In this document: in pieces, positions 7,987 to 17,017 of the stretch
Position numbering within the stretch: the stretch's first letter is position 1
How the letters are laid out: every line of letters begins with the position of its first letter
Source: Flavobacterium sp. GSB-24
Lineage (GTDB): Bacteria; Bacteroidota; Bacteroidia; Flavobacteriales; Flavobacteriaceae
Assembly (NCBI RefSeq): GCF_027924665.1
Contig: NZ_AP027043.1
Span: forward strand, 3,286,001 to 3,350,000
Reading direction: 5' to 3'
Length of the DNA: 64,000 nucleotides
Notes under the pieces: generated by a model
Seen by the model: only the letters and a program-made list of their open reading frames with translations
Told to the model about the DNA's origin: nothing
The model's database searches: none
Made by a program: the position numbers and the translations under genes

Positions 7987-8547
7987 TTATTTTAATTCCG
8001 CTCTTATTCGGCTTAAACTGACTTGCGTAATGCCCAGATAAGAAGCAATATGTCCTAATTGTACTCTTTGAAGCAGTTCCGGATGATCTTTCATGAGTTC
8101 GAGATAACGTTCTGATGCATTTTTGAATTGTTTGGAAATCAAACGTTCTTCTGTTTTTATTAATTCTTTTTCAGCAAATTTTCGTCCCCAGTTCGCAATA
8201 TGGACATCTTCGTTAAAGAGGTTTCTAAGGTTTTCTGTCTTTAATTCGTACAATTCGCAGTCCTCCAGAAGTTCAATCGTTTCATATCCAGGCTGTTCTT
8301 CGACATAACTTTTCATTGAAATTACGGTTTCGCCTTCTTTTCCAAACCAAAAAGTTACTTCATTATCCCTTTCAATAAATGCTCTGACCAATCCTTTTTT
8401 TATAAAATAAATATTTGATTCTATTTTATTGGCTTTCAGTAAAATATGACCTTTAGGAAAAGTCATTTCTCGGACATTATTTTCTAAAGCCAGTTTAGAA
8501 TGCTCGGGAAGTTTGTAAATATGATCAAGAATATGGGCAATATCCAT
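7987..8547 (-). CDS. Crp/Fnr-family transcriptional regulator
   Basis: A 186-residue protein with a cyclic-nucleotide-binding-like beta-barrel (residues about 10-110) and a C-terminal helix-turn-helix, LGHIASYLGITQVSLSRIR. The barrel lacks a clear cAMP-binding RxSL/T segment, as in many Bacteroidota paralogues, so the ligand is uncertain. The N-terminus has no Fnr-type cysteine cluster. It probably controls the adjacent SMR gene, which is inference from position. Confidence 0.88.
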   Translation of the reverse strand: MDIAHILDHIYKLPEHSKLALENNVREMTFPKGHILLKANKIESNIYFIKKGLVRAFIERDNEVTFWFGKEGETVISMKSYVEEQPGYETIELLEDCELYELKTENLRNLFNEDVHIANWGRKFAEKELIKTEERLISKQFKNASERYLELMKDHPELLQRVQLGHIASYLGITQVSLSRIRAELK

Positions 8548-8611
8548 TGTTGCTTTTTTAGTAATTTAGAATAAAGATAGTAGTTGTAACAACGAACAGA
8601 AAATTTCCTTC

Positions 8612-8645
8612 AAAAAAAAAATCCCATCTGCCGAACAAATGGGAT
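8612..8645 (-). terminator. Intrinsic terminator of the RND efflux operon
   Basis: On the minus strand ATCCCAT and ATGGGAT (8645-8639 and 8627-8621) form a 7-bp stem followed by nine T residues. It lies 57 nt past the stop of the outer-membrane channel gene. Confidence 0.75.
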
Positions 8646-8701
8646 ATAAAACTGTATTCTTGATGAGCTAAAAAAAGAGCAGTTTTTGACCAATATATAA
8701 A

Positions 8702-10198
8702 CTAATTAATTCCTCCGCCTAAAGCTTTGTACAATAATACTTGAGAATTGGCATTTCGCAATTGAATGTCAACAAAATCAAGTTCTGCCTGCAGTTTGTT
8801 TTTCTGCGCATTAATGATTTCGAGATAATTGGCATAACCGCTTAAATACAAATCGTTAGAAACGTTTACAGCAATTTCAAGATGATCGATTTCTTTCAAT
8901 TTGTATTTCAAAACATCTTCAAAAGCTTCATTTCTATGCAATAAAGCGCTCAATTCGTTGAAAGCAGTTGTGATTGTATTTTGATATTGAAGAAACGAAA
9001 TTTCCTGTCTTCGGTTAGAAACGTAAAATTCCTGTTTAATTTGTGCTTTATTGAAAACAGGAGCTGTTAAACCGCCTAATATCTGCCAGGCAAAAGATCC
9101 AGCATCAAAAAATGTATTAAAAGAAAATGAATTGAAACCTGCATAGCCGCCTAAATTTAAGGTTGGGAAAAAGGCAGCACGTGCGGATTTTGCATCGGCG
9201 TTGCTGGCTAATAATTCGAAGTATGCTTCGGCAACGTCTGGTCTTTTATGAATAATAGAATCTACACTTATTTTTTGGTTTAAAACTTCTAAATGTCCGG
9301 ATAAAAAGTCACTGCTTCGATCGATTTTTCCGCCGTATTCACCCAAAAGCGTCAACAAAGCTTTTTCGGTTTGGTCGATGCTTAATTTCAATTCCGAAGC
9401 TTGGGCATGGATGTTATTATTTTGCGCATTAAACTGCTGTACAGCTAATTCCGTAGCTTTTCCAACCGATCTTTGAGCCGAAACTATATCAAGTGCTCTT
9501 TCTTGGGTTGTGAGGTTTTTATCGTAAATCGCAGCTTGTTTGTCTAAGGCAATAAGCTTGAAATACAAATCGGCGACGTCGCTTAAAAGGCGGGTCTGCA
9601 ATAATCGCATTCCTGCCTGAGAAGCAAAATATCTTTGCTGTGCTGCTTTCTTACGGTTGCTCAGTTTTCCCCAAATATCAGCTTCCCACGAAACTTTTCC
9701 GCCTAGAAAAAGGTTAGGAGTAAGGTCTTCATTAATTCTTTGCTTGTCGCTGATATTTTGTGAAAAATTGGTATCAAAATTACCAACTCCATCCATTGTA
9801 TATTTTCCATAACGCGTTCCAGAAGCATCTGCGACTAGATCTAAAGAAGGGAGAAGGGCTAATTTTGCCACTTTTAAATGCGAATTGGCAATCAATATCC
9901 TTTCCTGCATAATTAAATAATCCGGATTTTGAGCGATTGCTTTTTTTAGTAACTGCTCTAATTTTGGATCTTTAAAAAAGGTTTCCGTTTTTAATGGAAT
10001 AAAAGGCGAAGTATTATTTATACTGTCTTTTCTCTTCGCGTCAAAATTCTCAGGAAGTTTTGCAGCAGTCAATTTATCACTGACTTTTGGCGCAGAACAT
10101 GCCGTTAAAAGTAAAACTCCAGTTATTATAACCGCACTTTTGGTTGTCCTTAAAAACTGCGTATTAGCATTTTTATATTGATTTAATATCTCTTTCAT
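8702..10198 (-). CDS. RND efflux outer-membrane lipoprotein (OprM/TolC family)
   Basis: A 498-residue outer membrane factor. The N-terminus is cytoplasmic and basic for about 23 residues, then hydrophobic, and ends in the lipobox LLLTACS. Two OEP repeats with long periplasmic helices follow (about 70-280 and 285-495). It forms the trimeric exit duct of the pump encoded by the two upstream genes. A 176-nt gap separates it from the pump gene and contains a 128-nt inverted-repeat element, so its expression may be uncoupled or modulated. Confidence 0.93.
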   Translation of the reverse strand: MKEILNQYKNANTQFLRTTKSAVIITGVLLLTACSAPKVSDKLTAAKLPENFDAKRKDSINNTSPFIPLKTETFFKDPKLEQLLKKAIAQNPDYLIMQERILIANSHLKVAKLALLPSLDLVADASGTRYGKYTMDGVGNFDTNFSQNISDKQRINEDLTPNLFLGGKVSWEADIWGKLSNRKKAAQQRYFASQAGMRLLQTRLLSDVADLYFKLIALDKQAAIYDKNLTTQERALDIVSAQRSVGKATELAVQQFNAQNNNIHAQASELKLSIDQTEKALLTLLGEYGGKIDRSSDFLSGHLEVLNQKISVDSIIHKRPDVAEAYFELLASNADAKSARAAFFPTLNLGGYAGFNSFSFNTFFDAGSFAWQILGGLTAPVFNKAQIKQEFYVSNRRQEISFLQYQNTITTAFNELSALLHRNEAFEDVLKYKLKEIDHLEIAVNVSNDLYLSGYANYLEIINAQKNKLQAELDFVDIQLRNANSQVLLYKALGGGIN

Positions 10199-10237
10199 TG
10201 TTTAATTTATTTGTTTAATCTGCAGCGTAATTGATTC

Positions 10238-10365
10238 AACACATAGAAACATAGTTTTTTTTAGAAAAGGGATTGAAAAAAACTAGTTTCTAACACATGG
10301 CTATGTGACTTTAAAAAAAGTGAAACGCCTTTTTATGATTTCTAAATTCTATGAATCTATGTGTT
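10238..10365. repeat. 128-nt inverted-repeat element between pump and channel genes
   Basis: The left arm AACACATAG-aaa-CATAG (10238-10254) is matched by the right arm CTATG-aat-CTATGTGTT (10349-10365), complementary except in the 3-nt spacer. A smaller CACAT/ATGTG hairpin sits in the middle. Related TATGTGTTTAA copies occur at 7511 and 20245, which suggests a family of non-coding repeats. Confidence 0.6.
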
Positions 10366-10374
10366 TAAAAAAAA

Positions 10375-13300
10375 TTATGCTTTAGATTTATTCATTGCTT
10401 TTTCAAGTTTGGCAAACAAAATGTAAAGTCCTGGAATAATTACCAGACCAAACAAAGTTCCAATTAACATACCGCCTGCAGCCGCAGTTCCGATAGAACG
10501 GTTCCCCACAGCACCTGCACCAGAAGCAATACACAGCGGAATCAATCCTGAAATAAAAGCAAAAGAAGTCATCAAAATTGGTCTGAAACGAAGTCTGGCA
10601 CCTTCAATCGCGGCTTCTGTAATATCTCTTCCTATTTTGTTTTGTGCCATTGCAAATTCTACAATTAGAATCGCATTTTTGGCGAGCAGACCAATCAGCA
10701 TGACGAGTGCTACCTGCGCGTAAATGTTATTGTCTAATCCAACCATCAAAAGGGCAAGATAAGAACCAAAAACTCCCACAGGAAGACTTAATAATACAGG
10801 AAACGGAAGCAGTAAACTTTCGTATTGTGCGGCCAATAATAAGTATACGAATAGTATACAAAGCGCAAAAATGTAAATGGTTTGGTTTCCTGATAAAATT
10901 TCTTCACGCGTCATACCAGACCATTCCAGTTCAAAACGGCTTGGGAGTTTTTCTGCAGCGATTTTTTCTACGGCAGCAATTGCTTCTCCAGAACTGAAGC
11001 CTTCTGCAGGTTCTCCGTTAATCATTGCCGACATGTACATATTATATCGTGTAAGTACTTCTGGACCGTAAACTCTTTCTAATTTGATAAAAGTGGAGAA
11101 CGGTACCATTTCGCCAGCATCATTTTTTAGGTACATATCCAAAATACTTTCAGGATTTTTTCTAAACTGCGGACTTGCCTGTACCATTACTTTATACATT
11201 TGAGAAAAACGGATAAAATTGGTCGCATAAAAAGAACCTAACATCGTCTGCAAGGTTGCCATTGCATTGTCTACTGAAATTCCTTTTTTAGCCGCCTGAT
11301 CGTAATCAATATGAATTAAATACTGCGGGAAAGTGGCGTCAAAACTGGTAAAAGAGTTTTGTATTTCTGGCGAAGCATTTAATTCTTTAATAAAGTTTTT
11401 CGTCACTTCATCCGTATTCGTAATGCTTCCGCCGGATTTATCCAGTAATCGAAGTTCGAAGCCGCTGGTATTACCAAAACCAGGAACGGTTGGCGGTGCA
11501 AATATTTCAATCTGTGCATCAGAAATGCCTTTTGTTTTTTCGCTGAGAAGCGCAATAAATTCATTTACAGAAATATCACGATCGCTCCAGTCTTTTAGGT
11601 TGATCATTCCCATGCCGTAAGAAGCTCCGGCAATTTCAGTCACGATGCTGTATCCTGCAAGTGTAGTTACGTTATCGACGCCTTGAATTCCTTTGGCCGC
11701 TTTAGTTACTTCATCCAATACTTTTTCGGTACGTTCTACAGTTGCACCCTGGGGTGTTGTAACACTTACGTAAACCATTCCCTGATCTTCAGACGGAATA
11801 AATCCTGACGGTAAAAATTTGCTTGTTCCCCAAGTAAAAAGACAGAAAAGAACCAGTAAACCAACAGTAACCGAAGTTCTGTCGGCAAACTTTACTAATA
11901 CTTTAATATATTTTGAAGTTACATTATCAAACCAATTATTGAATCTATGGAAAAAACGATCTAATAATGATTTCTTTTCTTTATTCGGATCATGCGCTTT
12001 TAGCATAATCGCACAAAGGGCAGGAGTAAGGGTAAGGGCGTTAATTCCAGAAATGACAATACTAATTGCCATTGTCAAAGAGAACTGCCTGTAGAAAACC
12101 CCAACCGGACCGCTCAAAAATGCAACGGGAATAAATACAGCAGCCATAACAATTGTAATAGCAATTACGGCACCTGTAATTTCTTTCATGGCACTTATGG
12201 TGGCTTCAAGCGGTGCCATATGTTCTTCGGAAATTTTGACGTGAACGGCCTCGACGACGACAATAGCGTTATCGACTACAATTCCGATGGAAAGTACCAA
12301 AGCAAAAAGAGTCAGTAAGTTGATCGAGAATCCCATCATCGACATAAAAGTAAACGAACCAATAAGCGCGACAGGTACTGCCAATACTGGAATTAAAGTA
12401 GATCTCCAATCTTGCAGGAAAATAAAAACTACAAAGGCTACTAAAAGAAAGGCTTCGATCAAAGTTCTTAAAACTTCATGAATAGAAGCATCAAGAAAAC
12501 GGGAAACGTCATAGGCAATATTAAATTCCATTCCCGGAGGGAAAGAAGTTCCTTTTAATTCAGTCATTTTTTCTTTTACGCTCGCAATAACTTCAGAAGC
12601 GTTAGAACCCGGACGTTGTTTCAACATGATGGATGCCGAAGGTTTTCCGTCGGTTTTAGAAACCATTCCGTAACTCATCGAACCAAATTCTATATTCGAA
12701 ATATCTTTTAATCTTAAGATTGTTCCATCTGGATTGGCTCTTAGCGCAATTTCTTCGTATTGTTTCGGTTCAAAGAATTTCCCTCCATATTTAATTACGT
12801 ATTGTAACTGATTATCAAGCTGTCCAGATCCTTCGCCCACTTTACCAGGTGCAGCAGAAATGTTTTGTTTTTGAAGTGAACTGATTACCTCATTTGCCGA
12901 AATATTATAAGAAAGCATCTTTTGCGGATCCAGCCAGACACGCATAGAATATTCTTTTTGCCCCATAATTTCGGCACGTCCGACACCATCAATACGTTTT
13001 AATTCCTGCAGGATATTAATATCTGTAAAGTTGAAGATAAACTGCTCATCCTGAGTTTTGTCTGTACTCGTAATGTTCAAGTACATCAGCATACTGTTCA
13101 CCTCTTTTTCGGTTGTAACACCCGCACGAATTACCTCTTCGGGAAGTTCATCCAATATAGTTGTTACACGGTTCTGCACGTTTACAGCCGCTAAATCGGG
13201 ATCGGTTCCAACTTCGAAGAAAACCTGAATTAAGGTTAAACCGTCATTAGAAGTTACGGTCGACATATACGTCATTCCCGGCACACCATTTATGGCTCTT

Positions 13301-13497
13301 TCGAGCGGAAGGGCGACGGCGTTGGCAGAAACCTCTGCGTTTGCTCCTGTATATTTGGCTGTTACGGTTACAGAAGGCGGTACAATATCTGGGAATTGGG
13401 TAATGGGAAGCTGGAACAAAGCCAGTAATCCCAAAAGAACTATCATAACCGAGATGATTAATGACAATATTTTTCTTTTGATAAATAACTCTATCAT
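10375..13497 (-). CDS. RND multidrug efflux pump (HAE1/AcrB family)
   Basis: A 1040-residue inner-membrane proton/drug antiporter. Twelve membrane helices in two repeats are separated by large periplasmic loops. The helix 4 segment GIVVDNAIVVVE contains the conserved proton-relay Asp-Asp region, and AKNAILIVEFA marks helix 10. Length and the N-terminal FIKRKILSLIISV are typical of HAE1 pumps. It forms a tripartite system with the adaptor gene 50 nt upstream and the channel gene downstream. The drug spectrum cannot be predicted. No dedicated TetR or AraC repressor is adjacent. Confidence 0.96.
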   Translation of the reverse strand: MIELFIKRKILSLIISVMIVLLGLLALFQLPITQFPDIVPPSVTVTAKYTGANAEVSANAVALPLERAINGVPGMTYMSTVTSNDGLTLIQVFFEVGTDPDLAAVNVQNRVTTILDELPEEVIRAGVTTEKEVNSMLMYLNITSTDKTQDEQFIFNFTDINILQELKRIDGVGRAEIMGQKEYSMRVWLDPQKMLSYNISANEVISSLQKQNISAAPGKVGEGSGQLDNQLQYVIKYGGKFFEPKQYEEIALRANPDGTILRLKDISNIEFGSMSYGMVSKTDGKPSASIMLKQRPGSNASEVIASVKEKMTELKGTSFPPGMEFNIAYDVSRFLDASIHEVLRTLIEAFLLVAFVVFIFLQDWRSTLIPVLAVPVALIGSFTFMSMMGFSINLLTLFALVLSIGIVVDNAIVVVEAVHVKISEEHMAPLEATISAMKEITGAVIAITIVMAAVFIPVAFLSGPVGVFYRQFSLTMAISIVISGINALTLTPALCAIMLKAHDPNKEKKSLLDRFFHRFNNWFDNVTSKYIKVLVKFADRTSVTVGLLVLFCLFTWGTSKFLPSGFIPSEDQGMVYVSVTTPQGATVERTEKVLDEVTKAAKGIQGVDNVTTLAGYSIVTEIAGASYGMGMINLKDWSDRDISVNEFIALLSEKTKGISDAQIEIFAPPTVPGFGNTSGFELRLLDKSGGSITNTDEVTKNFIKELNASPEIQNSFTSFDATFPQYLIHIDYDQAAKKGISVDNAMATLQTMLGSFYATNFIRFSQMYKVMVQASPQFRKNPESILDMYLKNDAGEMVPFSTFIKLERVYGPEVLTRYNMYMSAMINGEPAEGFSSGEAIAAVEKIAAEKLPSRFELEWSGMTREEILSGNQTIYIFALCILFVYLLLAAQYESLLLPFPVLLSLPVGVFGSYLALLMVGLDNNIYAQVALVMLIGLLAKNAILIVEFAMAQNKIGRDITEAAIEGARLRFRPILMTSFAFISGLIPLCIASGAGAVGNRSIGTAAAGGMLIGTLFGLVIIPGLYILFAKLEKAMNKSKA

Positions 13498-13547
13498 TAT
13501 ATTTTTTTTAGATCAATAATTAAATAACTGTTTTACAAGTCGATAAC

Positions 13548-14639
13548 CTACATTTGTTTGATGTTGATTTTATCGCCGTCTCTCAATGATTGCGTACCTT
13601 CCTGTACAATCAGGTCGTCATTTTTTAGACCATCATTTAGGATGTAAACATCATCTAGAGTACTTCCAATTGTAACATTGGTCATTTTAACTACTCCATC
13701 TTTTTTTACCAGAAATACATATTGTTTGTCCTGAATCGAAAAAACAGCTTTCTGCGGAATTAAAATTGCATTGGTTTTTGGTTCTGAAATAATCAGTTTA
13801 CCCGAAGTTCCGTGTTTGATAAATCCCTGCGGATTGTGAAATTTGGCTTTATATTGAATAGAACCCGTTTGTCTGTCGATTTCTCCGTCGGCAGTTCTTA
13901 ATTCTCCTTTTTGATCGTAAACCATTCCGTTTGGCAAGACAAGTTTTATATCTCCTTGTGTATTAAGGGTTTTGTCTTCCATCATTTGGAAATATGTATT
14001 TTCAGGAATTGAAAAATAAGCGTAAACGTCATCCAGCTGAGAAACGGTAGTCAATAATGAACCATTTTCTACTAAACTTCCTTCTTTAAACGGAATTCTA
14101 TCTACAGTTCCGTCAAACGGCGCACGGATTGTCGTAAAACTAATCTGCTGGTTAATTGCTTTTCTTTCTGCGGCAGCGTGGGCTAATTTCGCAGAAGCCG
14201 CTTCATGTTTTGCTTTAGATAATTCTAATTCTTTGTCGGCAATTACTTTTTTATTAAAAAGAGTTTGTGCTTGTTCTAATTCTACGGTTGCGATTCTTAA
14301 ATCGGCTTTTGCGCTTTTGAAAACAGCTTCGGCTTTCAGCAGCTGAATTTGAAGTTCGACATCGCTTATTTTAAATAAGATTTGTCCTTTTTTAACTTTT
14401 TGTCCTTCGCTTACATAAACTTTTTCTAGTAAACCAGGAATTCTAACGTGGATTTCTACATTGTTTTTAGCATGTACATCGGCAACAAATTTGCTCGAAA
14501 CTATAGTGTCTTTTAAGGTGACTTTGTATACAGGAAGTGTTTTAATGTTTTCGGAATTCTTTTTTGCTTTATCACCACACGAGACTAAAACGAACAATGA
14601 TAAGGTGAATAAAAGGAATGGATTTTTATAAATATTCAT
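13548..14639 (-). CDS. RND efflux periplasmic adaptor lipoprotein
   Basis: A 363-residue membrane-fusion protein, first gene of the efflux operon. A lipoprotein signal ends at the lipobox LFVLVSCG. Then come a lipoyl/barrel-sandwich half (about 50-80, SEGQKVKKGQILFKI), an alpha-helical hairpin (about 85-155), the second lipoyl half (TIRAPFDGTVDRIPFKEGSLV) and beta-barrel and membrane-proximal domains. It links pump and channel. Lipid-anchored adaptors of this size are the norm for AcrA/MexA-type systems. Confidence 0.94.
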   Translation of the reverse strand: MNIYKNPFLLFTLSLFVLVSCGDKAKKNSENIKTLPVYKVTLKDTIVSSKFVADVHAKNNVEIHVRIPGLLEKVYVSEGQKVKKGQILFKISDVELQIQLLKAEAVFKSAKADLRIATVELEQAQTLFNKKVIADKELELSKAKHEAASAKLAHAAAERKAINQQISFTTIRAPFDGTVDRIPFKEGSLVENGSLLTTVSQLDDVYAYFSIPENTYFQMMEDKTLNTQGDIKLVLPNGMVYDQKGELRTADGEIDRQTGSIQYKAKFHNPQGFIKHGTSGKLIISEPKTNAILIPQKAVFSIQDKQYVFLVKKDGVVKMTNVTIGSTLDDVYILNDGLKNDDLIVQEGTQSLRDGDKINIKQM

Positions 14640-14870
14640 GATTAGGTTTTAAAAATTAAATAAAAATATAGGCTCCCCAATGCAAGAAAAGGAAGTTTGA
14701 AATCTATGTAAATATTGAAATTAGAGATGTTTTCGGATTACTTCCTTTTTGGATAGAAGCACCGTTCTTAGAAAAAATGTTTTTATAACAATGATACTCA
14801 TACGCCATATAGGCACATGAAAAATCGTTTCAGAAAAATCTAAAATATAAAAACAACCAAATTTGGAGTC

Positions 14871-15230
14871 CTAGAATAACTGATACAAATGAAGATAAGT
14901 ATGCCTTTGAACTTGGTAGATTGAAGCTATACCATAAATTAAGCTCTTTTTGTAAAGCTTGAAGTTTATTAGATTACTAAAATAAGGAGCTTTGATTGTA
15001 CTTTGTTCTAAAGTAGTAGCTCTGGATTTTATTTTCTTTTTGAGTTTATAATGAACTTCTAAATTTTTAGAAGAAGAATAATCCGAAGAATTAAAGAGTG
15101 TATCATCTGCGGTAACACTGTCATGAGTGATACAGCTGCTAAAATGTACAGGCTGCTGATACGTTTCGGTGCCTCTAAAGAAAGAAAGCAGCGAAAGTAA
15201 AACGATATATATGAACTTAATAGGTTTCAT
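14871..15230 (-). CDS. Hypothetical small protein with N-terminal signal/anchor
   Basis: I do not recognise the family. The 119-residue product starts with a hydrophobic stretch (residues 4-18) that could be a signal peptide or anchor, has one Cys in the mature part (FSSC), a Lys-rich middle and a Tyr/Leu-rich end (YLHLYQLF). The region between it and the efflux operon (231 nt) has no gene. A TATATTTG -7 box on the minus strand at 15294-15301 supports expression. Confidence 0.55.
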   Translation of the reverse strand: MKPIKFIYIVLLSLLSFFRGTETYQQPVHFSSCITHDSVTADDTLFNSSDYSSSKNLEVHYKLKKKIKSRATTLEQSTIKAPYFSNLINFKLYKKSLIYGIASIYQVQRHTYLHLYQLF

Positions 15231-15293
15231 TTACAGCACAGCAGGATTATATTTGTTACTCAAAAACTAGGCTTATAGTTGTTGAAAGTGCGC

Positions 15294-15301
15294 CAAATAT
15301 A
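15294..15301 (-). promoter_or_regulatory. -7 element TATATTTG upstream of the 119-residue gene
   Basis: Minus-strand TATATTTG matches TAnnTTTG, 64 nt from the start codon. No TTG partner was found at 19 nt. Confidence 0.4.
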
Positions 15302-15461
15302 GCAATTTGAAAAGTAAGGATTCTTAAAATTTTTCTAAAAACCATAAGAATTAAAAATTTGATAATAATTGAAGTTGATTTTTAGGGTTTTAAATTTTTG
15401 TCGGTATTTATTTTAATAAGTTAGAATTGCTATATTAGTTGACCACTTTAAAACGTATAAA

Positions 15462-15824
15462 ATGTCAAATCAATTCCAAGATGTAATTAGAAGAGCGTAT
15501 CATGCTTTTAACGAAAGAAATATAGACAACTGCCTATCGACAATGCAGGAAGATGTAAAATGGTCAAAGGCTTGGGAAGGTGGCTATATTAGTGGACACG
15601 ACGAAATTAGACAATATTGGACAAGACAATGGGCAGAAATTAATCCGAAAGTAGATCCAGTTGGTTTTGCTGAAAGGGAAAATGACAGTTTAGAAGTTTT
15701 AGTACAGCAAAATGTAAAAGACCTGCAAGGTAATTTGATTTTTGATGGTCTAGTTAAGCATGTTTATACTTTTGAGGATGGCTTGATTAAGACTATGGAT
15801 ATTGAGTTGGTTCAAGAAGATTAG
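15462..15824 (+). CDS. NTF2/SnoaL-like protein
   Basis: A 120-residue protein with the NTF2-like cone fold pattern: an N-terminal helix (VIRRAYHAFNERNIDNCLSTM), a Trp-rich strand (VKWSKAWEGGYISGHDEI) and C-terminal strands ending in VKHVYTFEDGLIKTMDI. The SnoaL-like group holds small-molecule isomerases, hydrolases and non-catalytic members, and the substrate is unknown. It is 6 nt upstream of a small membrane protein gene on the same strand, so the two are likely cotranscribed. Confidence 0.82.
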   Translation: MSNQFQDVIRRAYHAFNERNIDNCLSTMQEDVKWSKAWEGGYISGHDEIRQYWTRQWAEINPKVDPVGFAERENDSLEVLVQQNVKDLQGNLIFDGLVKHVYTFEDGLIKTMDIELVQED

Positions 15825-15830
15825 TTGTAA

Positions 15831-16070
15831 ATGAGTTTAATGACGCAAATAATTTTAATACTGCTTGCAATGATAGTCATTGGCGCTGCTATATATGTCA
15901 TTAGATATAAAGACAAAGGCAAGCCAAAGACGGGAATTAAAAGAGATAATAATTCAGAATATTTTAAAGATTATATTAATTTGAAGTTGTATTGGACTTC
16001 TTTGGGTTTTATTTTTCTGGGTGTTACACTTTTAATTGTAATATTAATATTGGAGCTAGTATTTAGCTAA
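15831..16070 (+). CDS. Small membrane protein with two TM helices, unknown function
   Basis: A 79-residue protein with two predicted membrane helices (about residues 5-24 and 55-77) joined by a basic, hydrophilic loop rich in Lys and Asn. The family is not recognised. The second ATG (codon 4) is an alternative start. It follows the SnoaL-like gene by 6 nt. Confidence 0.65.
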   Translation: MSLMTQIILILLAMIVIGAAIYVIRYKDKGKPKTGIKRDNNSEYFKDYINLKLYWTSLGFIFLGVTLLIVILILELVFS

Positions 16071-16197
16071 TTTTCCTATTAGAAATCGTAAGATTTTAAA
16101 ATAAGTTCGAAAACTAAAGAAGATCTATTATTAAGAATGATTTTTGTCAAAAGATTATTAAAAGAGATTTTGAAATTAGATTATGCCAAAGTTTTCG

Positions 16198-16231
16198 ATC
16201 AGTAATCTGCCTCGATCAGTAAAATCTGCGT
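16198..16231. repeat. Short direct repeat GATCAGTAA...ATCTGC
   Basis: GATCAGTAATCTGC and GATCAGTAAAATCTGCG occur next to each other in the gap before the pgl terminator. A related AGATTACGCAGATC stretch lies at 4383-4396 after the phytochrome operon. They look like copies of a dispersed flavobacterial intergenic repeat. Confidence 0.4.
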
Positions 16232-16240
16232 TTAAAAAAA

Positions 16241-16277
16241 GAAAAAAAAAAGGTTTATACTTTTCAGCATAAACCTT
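16241..16277 (-). terminator. Intrinsic terminator of gnd-zwf-pgl operon
   Basis: The minus-strand stem AAGGTTTAT / ATAAACCTT (16277-16269 and 16258-16250) is followed by a T tract. It is 24 nt past the pgl stop. Confidence 0.8.
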
Positions 16278-16300
16278 CTAAATATTGTAGAAACAATTTC

Positions 16301-17017
16301 TTAATTCGTTCCAGCAGCAACTTTATCCACCAAAAACAATAACTCACCAGAAACTGGTTTAATCAATTGCATTGGATATAATGTTGGATTGTATTCTCCA
16401 GTTGTCACTTCTTTCAAAGCGTTGATTTTCTTTTCTCCAAAAGCCACCACCACAATTTTTTCCGCTTTATTAATTAACGGAGCTGTAAGCGTGATGCGAT
16501 ACATTTTTTGAGGAGCTAAATAATAAGCATCAACCCATTTGGTTTGCTCTTCTAGAACGGCTTCACCTGGGAAAAGAGAAGCGGTGTGGCCGTCATCTCC
16601 CATACCTAATAAAATCAGGTCAAATTTTCCTTCTTCGCCTAAAACCTTTTTAATAGTCTGTTCGTATGTTGCAGCATACTCTTCTGGCGTAACGCCGTCT
16701 TTGTACATTTCAAAAATGTTTTCCTGCGGAATAGGAACGTGGCTTAATAATGTCGAGTAAGACATTTTAGCATTGCTAAGATCGTCGTTTAAAGGTACCC
16801 AGCGTTCGTCGCCCCAAAAAATATAAACTTTGCTCCAGTCTATTTTGTTTTTGTAAGCGTCAGAAGCTAATAATTTATAGATTCCTGCAGGAGAAGAACC
16901 TCCCGTAAGAACTGCTGTAAACTTACCTTTTGCAGCAATGGCTTTTTCTGCAGCATCTGCAAAAAGATCAGCTGCAGTAGTATTAATTTCTTCTGTTGTA
17001 TTATATATCTGTATCAT
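16301..17017 (-). CDS. pgl: 6-phosphogluconolactonase
   Basis: A 238-residue cytoplasmic enzyme of the SOL/DevB type that hydrolyses 6-phosphogluconolactone in the oxidative pentose-phosphate pathway. Signatures are TGGSSPAGIYKLLA near residue 40, FWGDERWVPLNDDLSN near 70 and the LLGMGDDGHTASLFPG motif near 135. Its start overlaps the end of zwf by 17 nt, indicating translational coupling. It is the last gene of the operon before the terminator. Confidence 0.96.
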   Translation of the reverse strand: MIQIYNTTEEINTTAADLFADAAEKAIAAKGKFTAVLTGGSSPAGIYKLLASDAYKNKIDWSKVYIFWGDERWVPLNDDLSNAKMSYSTLLSHVPIPQENIFEMYKDGVTPEEYAATYEQTIKKVLGEEGKFDLILLGMGDDGHTASLFPGEAVLEEQTKWVDAYYLAPQKMYRITLTAPLINKAEKIVVVAFGEKKINALKEVTTGEYNPTLYPMQLIKPVSGELLFLVDKVAAGTN

